Below are positions 34,817 to 47,874 of a stretch of 64,000 nt of DNA, one piece after another. Source of the DNA: Leguminivora glycinivorella (Eukaryota; Arthropoda; Insecta; Lepidoptera; Tortricidae); contig NC_062971.1 in the NCBI RefSeq assembly GCF_023078275.1, positions 1,364,001 to 1,428,000 of the forward strand, given 5' to 3'. The first letter of the stretch is position 1; each line of letters opens with the position of its first letter. The translations under genes and the position numbers were made by a program. The notes under the pieces were generated by a model. That model made no database searches. It was not told where the DNA came from and worked only from the letters and a program-made list of their open reading frames with translations.

Positions 34817-34910
34817 TATAAAACTAAAATGAAGGTAGAAATAAATATTTTAAATTACAGATAAAGGTTTAGAACCCCTGTTCTACGGTAACGTTCTTAG
34901 ACTCTACAAG

Positions 34911-36991
34911 TGTCTTAACAATTTGTACCAAAGAATCTTGTACTCTTTTTTTTACAAACTTTAACTTTACATTTGAAGCATATTGTTACGCTGGCTATGT
35001 GTCCCACAGTGGATCCTGCCTGGTGGTTTTAGGACACATTCTTTATAGACTGTCAAGAAAATCTTGGCACGAAGAAAAGCCGTCAAATTCCGAAAGTAGT
35101 AGGTTTCTCGTCCCATAGGAAATTTTAATTACGCGCCTCTTTTAGTGAAAAATATATTTTAAAAGTTGACAGATTTCAATATCCTTTGTATGTGATATGA
35201 TTACAAAGTATTCATTTTACACTAAAGCGATTGTCGCTTTTAGTGCTTCCACCACGCATTGTATTATACAACTTTTGTTATCTTTCGTGTTATGTTAACC
35301 TAAGTAGCAGGCAAGTATACAACAGAAATGCAGTATCTATGACTAAAATAAATAAATAAATATAGGAGGAATCTTACTTCTACGTTAGGAATGTCTAGAT
35401 CTTTTCACTGGCTAAAATAAGTACAACATTCACAGCTTTCTGTTTAAGCTTATTTTTAAATTAGGCTTAATGGGAATATAAATAATGTTTAATGTTTAGT
35501 ATTAAATAAGGTCAATACGGGTAAGTGTGTGATAAGGATAAGTGTGTCTGGTCTTCACATTTGACCTTTTTACTCATTGTCAGAGATGTTTTTGCCAGTT
35601 TATACTTTTGCTACTTGCTACTCACGATTAGTAGTAAACGTATGAACTCTCATTAAACACTGATCATTGTTCTAAACAGGCAAAATGTGAAGGCCAGACA
35701 CACTTACCCCTATGACACACTTATCCATATTGACCTTAATTCATGTAAGCAAAAATGCCCATAGTTATATTTTGTTCTACACTGTGAAGGCTCTCATAAA
35801 ATAAACGTAATGGGCATAGAACTCTTAAAGCAGATACTGGCAACAGGTGCTAAAGTATACTTCTTATGTCATGACGGTTTGAGCGCTAAAAACTAAAAAT
35901 AAATAAAGCTTTCACTAAAACACAATAAGCTAATTGTTGATGATCAATTTATCTACATGAAATTTTAGGAATAAATAACGAAAAACGATGTACAATACTT
36001 TCTACACGGCAAGCGCGGATCCAGCTTCGTGCCCAGGGGGGGGGGGGAGGGGTCACGTGGTAAAGGCCCAGGCCCCAAACGTGGTCTATTTGATGCCAAC
36101 CTACAATACCCCCTGGATCCGCGCATCTACACGGTTAAAAAACTACAGAAGTAAACACAATATAAATAAAAAAACAATGTAGGGAAATAAGTGTTACAAC
36201 CATAAAGTTTTAAGTACCTACCTATACCATATTTATTCTAAATTCTTGTTCATAAAATTATTATGACTATGTTAAACAAAACAATAATAATAAAACCGCA
36301 TTACCGAAAAAAGGACAAAACATAGAAAAAACAAATAAATTAGAGCATAGCTTAAGCAATAAAATAAATAAGTTAGTCATGTACTAAACTGAGATTACTG
36401 GATTTTGCGTATAGGAACATAATATAGTAAAAATATTTTACTATTTGTATAAGTTCTGGCTAGAAGTCGGTAAAGTTCTGCACCAATATTGTGTTAACTA
36501 TAGTCTGTATCTTTAGGCATATAAATAAATGTAAACACAGTTTACTCTCGAAAGACTCCTCCAACCAGTCGAGGGTAAATGAAAAGATTACACGACCAAA
36601 TAAGGACGTTAAAAACAGGCCGCTCAGTGACAGATCCGCTTGATTTTGTACTTAGTTGGTTAACCAACAAATGTACAACAACAAACTACCTGAAAATTTT
36701 CAAATTTTATGTTTACGTTTTTTTTAATACCTAAAAGTACAAATCGTTTCTTTACAGATTTGTTTTACTGAACCTACATTCGATCTCCGATTCGAACTTA
36801 CGATCGAATCTGCTTTAAAGCGACAATTAATGTTATGTTTAAGTACCACTAAGCACGCATTTTATTCTATAACAAAAGAGTGCAAAATAAACAGACAAAA
36901 CATAACCTAAAAAATAATAGGGCAGTATAAGTGTACTAGGTGTGGTAGTGTGGTCAGTGTGGACTTGTGGAGTCTGTGCGGTGCGCGTGGT
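34911..36991. other. Intergenic, mostly unrecognised
   Basis: Holds one TIR element (35508-35738), a G-rich run at 36038-36051 and the 3' flank of Naam. TTTATT at 36861-36866 is a possible Naam poly-A signal (AATAAA on the minus strand), ~126 bases past its stop. Confidence 0.45.
35508..35738. mobile_element. 231-bp TIR element
   Basis: ~55-bp imperfect inverted ends: AAGGTCAATACGGGTAAGTG at left, and its inverse GACACACTTATCCATATTGACCTT at right. It has no coding capacity. Confidence 0.75.
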
Positions 36992-39900
36992 TCATTGTTG
37001 CGGCTGGTCGTGCAGCGCCGACTTTAGCTCCATGGCGAGCTTGTAGCCGAGCTCGGGCCGCCGGTCGCGACCGTCCACCATCGCTGCCACCTGAGAAATA
37101 ATCACACAATTTAAAAAAAACTACCTTGGCGACCGGGTCTATTTTGTTATATCGCGACTTTTGATAAAAAAACTCGTCATCATCATCCTCCTTGCGTTAT
37201 CCCAGTATTTGCCACGGCTCATGGGAGCCTGGGGTCCGCTTTGACAACCAATCCCAAGATTTGGCGTAGGCACCAGTTTTTAAGAAAGCGATTGCAATCT
37301 TCACCTTCCGACCCGAAGGGTAACTAGGCCTTATTGGAATTAGTTCGGTTTCCTCACGATGTTTTCCTTCACCGAAAAGCGACTGGCAAATATCAAATTA
37401 CATTTCGCACATAAGTTTCGAAAAACTCATCGGTACGAGCCGGGGTTCGAACCCGCGACCTCCTTATCGTAAGTCGCACGCTCTTACCGCTAGGCCATCA
37501 GCGCTTAGATAAAAAAAATCGTATGAAAACAAAAAAAAAACGAAAAAAATTTTCTGGCCGGGATTCGAACGTACGAATTTACACACTGACACATTTTAAA
37601 CATGATAGTATGTATAGAAAAAAACTTATTAGCATGTTTCTGTGTTAAAATAATTTACAATAGGTACTACGGTAGTAACTGTCGATTCAGTATACTTAGT
37701 TTACGCAATGTGTGTACCTAAGTTTACACGAACATGCCTAAGAGTACGCACTTATGTGTATAAGTGTGCGCACTAGGGTGTATTTACTTGGTCTGAATTG
37801 ACGATGACGCCGTTATTATTAATGACGGTGTTCTTAGTTTTCTCGATGTCGGCGAGGTTGACGCCATAGAAACGCGGCATTTGTCAGGGCACACCTCGGA
37901 CAGTGGCGATCAAATATATGAAAGAGGCGCGTTCCTACGCACTCAGTCTAAGCACGTGTAGGTGAACGCGTACCATGCTTGTAGGAGTGAGATAAGACAG
38001 GTCGACTGGTCGTGTTCTTGACAGGCGGTAACTGTGGGGTAACCGAGAGCGGGTGGGCGGCACTTTCAGCGGGGAGCGGGAGTGGCTATACTCTACGATA
38101 GTGCTCTTTATTATACTGTGATGGGTGTAACTGTATAAATAAGGTACCTGGTCTGAATTGACGATGACGCCGTTATTATTAATGATGGTGTTCTTAGTTT
38201 TCTCGATGTCGGAGAGGTCAACGCCGCGGGACGCGTCGTCTATCAGGATAGCGCGGTAACCAATCGCGAGAGCGTCTGCGATTGTCGCACCTAGAAAAAA
38301 ACAATTTAAAAAGTTTAGTGACTTACAGTTCAAGAATTAAGTTGTTATATAGGGTATATGGTTTTTGACAGTGGATATTTTATTATAGTATTGGATGACG
38401 TATAATTACAAATAAAGTATAAATGTGTACAATACAAACCAGTGGTAAGCAAGTAAGTAGACAAGTGAATGCGTTAGTGTATGAAATTGTACATCACGGT
38501 AAGTTAAGTGTGCGCACGGAGGTGTGACCGCGCACTAACACGATACGTCTACGTGAATTGTTCAAGTGTACTCACTAGCATGTCTAAGTGCACGCACTGC
38601 ACTCGTGAAAGTATAGGTAAACTAGCTTTTGCCTGCGGGTTCGCTCGCGTTATAAAGATACAATACAAAAAGTTAGCCTATGTCACTCTCCATCCTTTCA
38701 ACTATCTCCACTTAAAAAATCATGTCATTTTGTCGCTCCGTTTTGCCGTGAAAGACGGACAAACAAACAGACACATACACTTTCCCATTCATAATATTAG
38801 TATGGATAGCTACGTACCGACACACACGTCATAGGCGAGCCCGCAGATGTAGATGTCTGTAGCGCCACGAGCTCGCAATTCGTGCGACAGAGTGGTGTCG
38901 CTCAATTTCTTGTTGTCCCAGAACACGGAGTAGGAATCCACCTCCGGGTTCGTGCCTTTGTATACTTTCACCGCTCCGTCTACCACCTGTAGGTAAAGAA
39001 CATGAATAAACTGTTTTCTTCCAATAATATTTAAATTTACATACAAAAAATAATACAAAGGTAATATTTACTATTTTTCAATTTCCGTACGTCAAATCGG
39101 TGCGAACCAGGGATCGGAACCCGCACATTTGGCGGTTCAATGGGAACAAAATAATTCGTGGACTAGCGTACATCATGCTAATCGGTGCGAACGCCTGTCT
39201 CTTTTTCACACGAAGTTCATGTATATTTCTGTTTCGGTTAGCCGGCCGGCCGCGGCCGGCAATGAAGGTGAAGGTAGGTTGTTTGTTTTGTTTACTTCAT
39301 TTACTTGAGTTGCAACTTTCGGCGTATAAACAGCGAACGTGCAGTGATAGTGTATGCTTGATATTGAAACTATTAGGATAGGAAGAAACAGCATAGAATA
39401 TACACCATGTATAAAGGGCGGCAAATTTTAAAATTGTAGGGCTCACCGGCCAATTGTCTTCATAAAACCTGTCTACTTAAAGTTTCACGTTAACGGAATC
39501 ATTAAAGGATTAAGACGATACAGGAGGCAAGCACGAATTCAGATTTTTAGGTCTTTATCGCCGTCGCGTTGACGGGGGCGGAACCCACAGAGAGGCCCTG
39601 TATAGTAAAGTTGTGTGTGCGCGTGGCGCACGCACACAGACGCGTACGCCGGCGGCGCAAGTACTCGCGCTCGAGCCGACCGGCGCCCGCAATCGCTCTC
39701 TATAGTCTCTATCTATATTTTTCTAGTTTTGGACTTCTGATTTGCGTATAGATTTGGACTCCGTGAAGTATACTCGTACTGATTTGAATAGAATGCAAAT
39801 TTGTCATATTTTAGGTATTCTAAATATTATTCCTTACCTTATACATAATGTAATTATCTTAAAAGGAATCATGATACCGAAATAAAGTTATTCGGTATGT

Positions 39901-42900
39901 AAAAAACTAAAGCCTTTTCGATGTCAAAAAGAAAGTTTAAAATAATTTTGTGATAAAGTAAATATTTTCTGAAAGGATTGGGTTATACCTAGGGATTGCA
40001 ATAATATAAAATCCGGATTTTCGGATTATTTTTAGGGCAAAATCCGAACTCCGGATTAAATCCGGATTTTTTTTAGTAACTAAAGCCTGACAAGTTTTTA
40101 TTTGACCCTGGAAGAGCGTCGCTACAAATCGTTTTCATATGGCAATAATGTGCCGACGTCATGTATAATCGGGACAGCGAGTACTGGGTTTCGTTTCGCG
40201 TTAATATTTGTAGAAAATTAAAGCATGGTTTTAGAGAATGACAATTTAATAAGCTAGGTTTGAAGACTTGCTACTTTCACACAGCCTAAAATTCATGAAG
40301 CTTGTGCCTGTATCGAAGTCGTCGATGTTTATTTTCTTCTTACGTGGGACCTTGTTTTGTACTGGTGGCGATGATGAAACGGCCTCCTTATTTCTTTAAA
40401 TATTTTTCACGGCAGAGCTAAATACAGACACCATAAATAAGAACAAAAAATATATTAAGCTAAATCGAAACCAACTAATCATTGCATGAGAACATTATTA
40501 GGGTGCCCGCCCCCCTACACGTAAAGTGGGGAGAGATTTTTTTTTCATTTCAACCCTGACGTGTGATATACCTATTGTTGGATAGGTATTAAAAAATGAA
40601 TAGGGGTTTACTACTAACATTTTTTGATATTGTTAATTTTTTCGGAAATAATCGCTCGGAAATGTATGGGACATTTCAGAGGTAAACTTTTGTATGGGCT
40701 TTGTCAGTCCCGGTATCTATCGTCCTTGATATTAGGCAAGTCAATGTGCACCTCTAACGACTCTTACGCAGTGGCCATTGAGGCCAATCAATTAAAGGTG
40801 AGGAAACAGTCTCAGCTGTTGCCATTAGATTTGGTGAAAATAACATTGATCGCGTTGGATATGGTAAGTATGGTTAAGAAACTAAAGCCTGACCAGAAAT
40901 ATAAATAACTATTGTCAGGCAGGAGTGCGCTGTTATTCTGATGTATGGAGTGACAGTTCAGTATAGTATGATGACTATGAAGAAAATAGTTTTAATGAAA
41001 TTCCGCTACATGGCGCGTAGTCATATATTTCTGGTCATGCTTTACATGTGTATAAAATAAAACAAAACTTATGAATCTTATGATATAATCTTTCCAGTAA
41101 TTGCCTATGGGAAAATAACATTGTAGTTACCACTGGTAACAACTTAGTGGTAACTCTGACTAGTGGAATAACCCTTATTTTATAACGATATTTCACTAAC
41201 GAATGTACCAAAATATGATTGACTTTTACACTGAAGCTATAATTATGATAGAGTACACATAATCTTGATACACATTTAATAATATTTTTATATTTTATTT
41301 TCGAGATCAGAAGATCAAAAACAAAAAACAAGCCCGTAAATTCTCTTCGGGAACTTGTTCTAACTTTTTTCTTATAACGACTGCAACTATATTACGCTTG
41401 CATGAACAAGGGCACATCGCGTCCGGTTCCGGTTCACTATAAATGGATTGCATGGGTTGTGCTCTCTCAAGGACTGCATCTTGGTCCTTAAAAACATTTA
41501 AAAACATATCACTATTACAAATTCACACAGATTAAGTAACACACATATTTATACAAATTAGTGCAGATTATATTTTATACAGCTTTCTCACACTATAAGC
41601 ACTTACATCCAACTCAAGGTCATCAGAATCGCTTGGATATGGGGTAGTTTTTTCTCTATATATATTTTTTTGAAGGCTAGATCTTCATCATCTATGTCAA
41701 AGCTTTTATCTGCAATAAAAATATCTTATTTATTTTGCATAATGTACTTACATTTCTAGAAAATTATTACAATAAGTTACAAGCTTTTGAGAATTGGGCC
41801 CTTGGTGTATCTACATGGAATACACAACTGTAGTTGGCGAGTGTATTAGTGTCTACACTGTCTACAGACGACCAAACCGACCAAGGTCCAACAAGTACGG
41901 GATTGTAAGAGCGGGAGAGCTACGTCAACCGGGGTGGCTTTAGGAAAATTTGGGGTTACTTTGATGGTATTTGAACGGCTTTAAAATTAACATCATTCAT
42001 TATTTACTGAAACTGTTCATGTAATTAGTAGATAGATAATAGATCAATAAATATTCTTGTAAATCTACCATAGAAAATCGCGAATTTACTTACAGTATGA
42101 CTTTAAAACTAAATTTGCAAAGTCACCCCTGCGTTTTAAAGCCACCCCGGTTGACCGTATAAGGCTTTCTCATTTTTTAGGGTTCCGTAGCCAACTAGGA
42201 ACCCTTATAGTTTCGCCATGTCTGTCTGTCCGTCCGTCCGTCCGTCCGTCCGTCCGTCCGTCCGTCCGTCCGCGGATAATCTCAGTAACCGTAAGCACTA
42301 GAAAGCTGAAATTTGGTATCAATATGTATATCAATCACGCCAACAAAGTGCAAAAATAAAAAATGGAAAAAAATGTTTTATTAGGGTACCCCCCCTACAT
42401 GTAAGGGATCATCCACATATTACGTCACAACAAATTTCAGGTTTTTGGACCCCTCCCCCCCCCTATGTCACGCTTTTTTGTATCCCTTTAACAGGGATTG
42501 TCACATTTAGTATGACCCCTCCCCCCCCCTTACACTGTGACGTAATATATGGATGACGCCTAAAGTGGGGGCTGATTTTTTTTTTTTCATTTCAACCCCA
42601 ACGTGTGATATATTGTTGGATAGGTATTTAAAAATGAATAAGGGTTTACTAAGATCGTTTTTTGATAATATTAATATCTTTGGAAATAATCGCTCCTAAA
42701 GGAAAAAAAAGTGCGTCCCCCCCCCTCTAACTTTTGAACCATATGTTTAAAAAATATGAAAAAAATCACAAAAGTAGAACTTTATAAAGACTTTCTAGGA
42801 AAATTATTTTGAACTTGATAGGTTCAGAAGTTTTTGAGATAAATACGAAAAACTACGGAACCCTACACTGAGCGTGGCCCGACACGCTCTTGGCCGGTTT

Positions 42901-45900
42901 TTACAAATAACTGCGTCCCTAATTGACATATGTCGTTACGGTCGCCTGTAAGTACCTACTTTAGGAGTGACACCGAATAGGGCTTGTATTGTAATCCGGA
43001 TATATCCGCTGATTTTGAAATTCGGATAATTTGCACGTTAAAATCCGGATAAAACGAATAATTCGAATATTGTGAATGACAGAAATACCATTGCAATTTT
43101 TAAGAAGCTCATTTGGAAAACAAATTTTAAAGTAAAATTAACACATTTACGATATTAAAGCGATTTATATCAAAAATTACTCCTTGAGTGGCACTACTAC
43201 CTTATTTAATAATAGTCATACTAGTTATGAAAAGAAAGCTGCACTTTTGGATGGAAGCAAGTCGCTTTGCATGGTGATAGTAGACATCATAGTAAACGAT
43301 TTTTTCCGAGGATATCGAAATTTCATCCCTTAAGAAGCCGAGCGTAGCGAGTGTGTTTTATGAAAATGAAAAAAATTCTATCTTTTTATTGTATCGTCCG
43401 ATTTTGACAAAACGTATCTCAAATGAAAGGTATTAATTTGTGTAATTAAAAAAAAATACAAAGAAAAAAAATTTAAAATAAAAGTAAGAAAAAAAAAATA
43501 TTTATATTTCCGTCTCGCACTGAATAACTTCAAAGAATGACAGACAAAATGTACAATGTCGATATACAAGTTTTTTTTTTAATCGAAGACAGATAAATTT
43601 TTAGTTGAAAACTGAAGACCGCATCGAAATCAGATCAGCATTTTTTAAGATACAAGTTGCCAAAGTTGGGAAAGATCGCTTTATATGGCCACTTTGAAAT
43701 TCCTTTGCCAGAAAGTCAGAAATAATATGTTTTTCGGACACAGAAAAATACATAGTAACAGTACACATCAAAATAAAATTAAAAATTCCGAGGATATTAT
43801 AATTTCATCCCTTAGAACGACGAGCGTAGCGAGGTCGGTTACGAAAACCGAAAAAAAATCTCATTTTTTTGTACGTCGTCCGATTTTGACAAAACATGTT
43901 TCATTTGAAAGGTATTACTTTATGTAACTTAAAAAAAATATTGAAAAAAATTGGAAAAAAAATGTAAGATTAAAAAAAAAACCTTAATTTTCGTATCACA
44001 CTGAATAGCCGCAAAAAACGGTAGACACGGTGTATAATTTCGATATATGATTTTTTTAAATTAAAGACAAATAAATGTATGATTATAAACTAAAAACCGA
44101 ATCGAAATCGAATCAGTAGTTTTTAAGATGCAATTTGTCAAAGTTGGCTTAGTTTGTTTATATGGTCGCTTATAAATTCCTTAGCCAGAAAGTCAGAAAC
44201 ATTATATTTTTCTCACAGTTAAAAGTATGCATAGGTAATAGACATCATAATAAACAATTTTTTACGAGGATATAAAAAATTCATCCCTTGGAAAGCCGAG
44301 CGTAGCGATGTCTGTTACTAAAAACAAAAAAAAAGGCAGTTTTTTTTATTGGATCGTCTTTGTAAGGGTTTCTAAGGAATGAAATTTTTATATCCTTGTA
44401 AAAAAATGTTTATAATGATGTCTATTACCTATGCATACTTTTAACTGTAAGAAAAATATAATGTTTCTGACTTTCTGGCTAAGGAATTTATATTATAACT
44501 ATTATAAGCGACCATATAAACAAACTAAGCCAACTTTGACAACTTGCATCTTAAAAACTACTGATTCGATTTCGATTCGGTTTTTAGTTTATAATCATGC
44601 ATTTATTTTTCTTTAATTTAAAAAAATCATATATCGAAATTATACACCGTGTCTACCGTTTTTTGCGGTTATTCAGTGTGATACGAAAATTAAGGTTTTT
44701 TTTTTAAATCTTACATTTTTTTCCAATTTTTTCAATATTTTTTTAAGTTACATAAAGTAATACCTTTCAAATGAAACATGTTTTGTCAAAATCGGACGAC
44801 GTACAAAAAAATGAGATTTTTTTTCGGTTTTCGTAACCGACCTCGCTACGCTCGTCGTTCTAAGGGATGAAATTAATATAAATATAACTAATATCCTCGG
44901 AATTTTTAATTTTAGTTTGATGTGTACTGTTACTATGTATTTTTCTGTGTCAGAAAAACATGTTATTTCTGACTTTCTGGCAAAGGAATTTCAAAGTGGC
45001 CATATAAAGCGATCTTTCCCAACTTTGGCAACTTGTATCTTAAAAAATGCTGATCTGATTTCGATGCGGTCTTCAGTTTTCAACTAAAAATTTATCTGTC
45101 TTCGATTAAAAAAAACTTGTATATCGACATTGTACATTTTGTCTGTCATTCTTTGAAGTTATTCAGTGCGAGACGGAAATTTACTTTTTTATTTTTTTCT
45201 TACTTTTCTTTTTAAATTTTTTTTTCTTTGTATTTTTTTAAATTACACAAATTAATACCTTTCATTTGAGATACGTTTTGTCAAAATCGGACGATACAAT
45301 AAAAAGATAGAATTTTTTTCATTTTCATAAAAACACTCGCTACGCTCGGCTTCGTAAGAGATGAAATTTCGATATCCTCGGAAAAAATCGTTTACTATAA
45401 TGTCTACTATCACCATGCAAAGCGGCTTGCTTCCATCCAAAAGTGCAGCTTTTGGCCAAAAATTCTCCATAACAAGTATGACTATAAGTAAATAAATAAT
45501 AAACAAAAATATTGGGGGACATCTTACATAGATCAACCTAGCCCCAAACTAAGCAAAGCTTGTACTATGGGTGCTAGGCGACGATACGAATACATACTTA
45601 TATAGATAAATACATACTTATATACACAGAAAACATCCAAGACTCAGGAACAAATATCTATGCTCATCACACAAATAAATGCCCTTACCGGGATTCGAAT
45701 CCGCCGGGACCGCGGCTTAGCAGGCAGGGTTTTTTTCATGAATATTTGTGGATAATCTCATGTAAATGTATATCAATTTAACTCAATCAATCAAGTGACA
45801 CTGAGTACCGTATCAAACGCTGCACTTTCATTATTGTTAGCATCCGAATACATTATAAATAAATAAATAAATTGCAAACAGAACTAAAACTGTTCAAATT

Positions 45901-47817
45901 TTCTGACAAAAAGAAGTCTTCTATGTATCCCGCGGCGGAAGACCTGTTTAGTATTGAACTGCAGAACAAGATGAAGTAGTTAAGCAGATACGCTTTTACA
46001 TTTTATCCTTTCAAAATAGGTTGCAAGTGTTGCAACACCAAAACTTTTTCGCTGTATACGTAACGTAAGGCCCTCTGGCTAAGAACGTCTACCCGAGAGT
46101 CCCAAGTGTAACTGGAATGGAGTCACGAAGTCATCAAAGATAAGAGGTGAAAATTATTAGAGAGAAAGATCATTCAGCCTTGTTATTTAACAAAGCTAAA
46201 TGGTGTTTGTAATATGTCATAGTTCTTTTTGCATTTGAATAAATCGGCAATGAAAACCTCGTAAATGCAATCTGATATTTAAACAAGGAGTAGGTAGGTA
46301 ATACCTTTTTTAGGTAATATTCGATCTAAACGATCACAACATGACGTTTTGCCTCATATGGCAATCAGATTATGTCTCTAGCATTAAAATTCATTAATAT
46401 CAAATATTAGTCAAAATTACATAAAAATAAAATCATATATCTTATGGGCAACTGAAGTCATTTCATAAAAACCGGCCAAGAGCGTGTCGGGCCACGCTCA
46501 GTGTAGGGTTCCGTAGTTTTCCGTATTTTTCTCAAAAACTACTGAACCTATCAAGTTCAAAACAATTTTCCTAGAAAGTCTTTATAAAGTTCTACTTTTG
46601 TGATTTTTTTCATATTTTTTAAATATATGGTTCAAAAGTTAGAGGGGGGGGACGCACTTTTTTTTCCTTTAAGAGCGATTATTTCCGAAAATATTAATAT
46701 TATCAAAAAACGATCTAAGTAAACCCTTATTCATTTTTAAATACCTATCCAACGATGTATCACACGTTGGGGTTGGAATGAAAAAAAAAATCTGCCCCCA
46801 CTTTACATGTAGGGGTGGTACCCTAATAAAACATTTTTTTCCATTTTTTATTTTTGCACTTTGTTGGCGTGATTGATATACATATTGCTACCAAATTTCA
46901 GCTTTCTAGTGCTTACGGTTACTGAGATTATCCGCGGACGGACGGACGGACGGACGGACGGACGGACGGACGGACGGACGGACAGACAGACATGGCGAAG
47001 CTATAAGGGTTCCTAGTTGACTACGGAACCCTAAAAAAGGCAAGAATGAAATAACTAAGTAACCTAACCTAACATTAAGGTTACGAACAACAGCTCAAGC
47101 CTGATTATAAAATAACAATTTCCTACGACGTGTTTTTCGTATCGTAGTACATAATTATGTTACTAATTATGAGATTTATTAAATAAAATAAAAAATATTC
47201 GAAATATCCATTTTATCCGAATATCCGGATTTTCAAATATCGAGTCGAATCATCCGGATTTCGAATTGGACGGATAATTGCAAGCCCTAACACCGAACCA
47301 CCGGGCAGAGTTTCAGTATTTAGGTTTATGAAGGTTTAGTATAGGTAAGTACTTACTCAGTGGCTCATTCTGTGCATCGATCAAGTCATAAATATCATCA
47401 TTAGTGCCCCTTTCACTCGCAGCAGTATAAGAACATTGGATGAATTGGGATTCTTCGAGTTCTGGGACACGGGAGTGTTGAATACTAAAAACAATTTATT
47501 TTTGTGACTAATTGCACATTTCACATCTTTCATTGTGACGTTTTTAGACTAAGGGCCCGTTGCATCAACCACATTTGACACACACATCATCGTCACGCAG
47601 CAGACGCCTATGGAACTGTCCATACAATAAAATTTAACGAATGCTTTAACGGTGACAGACGGTTTGGTGCAACTGACCCTAAAGGTCCATTGTTGATAGT
47701 AGCTGATGTAATTTCTATGGTAATTGACTATCTACAGTACCAACGACACAATTAATGGGAAAGTAGTGTATATTGTACACACGCACACGCACACGCACAC
47801 GCACACGCACACGCACA

Positions 47818-47874
<57 letters not shown>

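Larger units (their letters stand above)
32098..34910 (+). repeat. Segmental duplication, copy 2 (gene C block)
   Basis: Sister of 25121-27946. Copy-2-only insertions are at 33647-33877 and 34474-34816, each with an empty site in copy 1. Copy 2 also has small deletions, for example in intron 1 near 32367 and in the foldback element near 34410. Confidence 0.9.
42978..47289. mobile_element. 4.3-kb hAT-type element in the Naam intron, cargo of nested repeats
   Basis: The termini are TAGGGCTTGTATTGTAATCC and, inward from the right, TAGGGCTTGCAATTATCCG. ACACCGAA at 42970-42977 is repeated exactly at 47290-47297. An 8-bp duplication plus TAGGG ends is the hAT signature. Both ends are rich in TCCGGAT motifs; a similar start (TAGGGATTGCAATAAT) occurs at 39989. 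No transposase is seen. Inside are the long palindrome (43203-45495), a SINE and an inverted copy of the GGTTCCGTAG repeat. Confidence 0.75.

Noticed and set aside
43685..45536. Small proteins of 60-94 codons in the palindrome
   Set aside because: They occur in mirrored positions on opposite strands and have homopolymer-rich composition.
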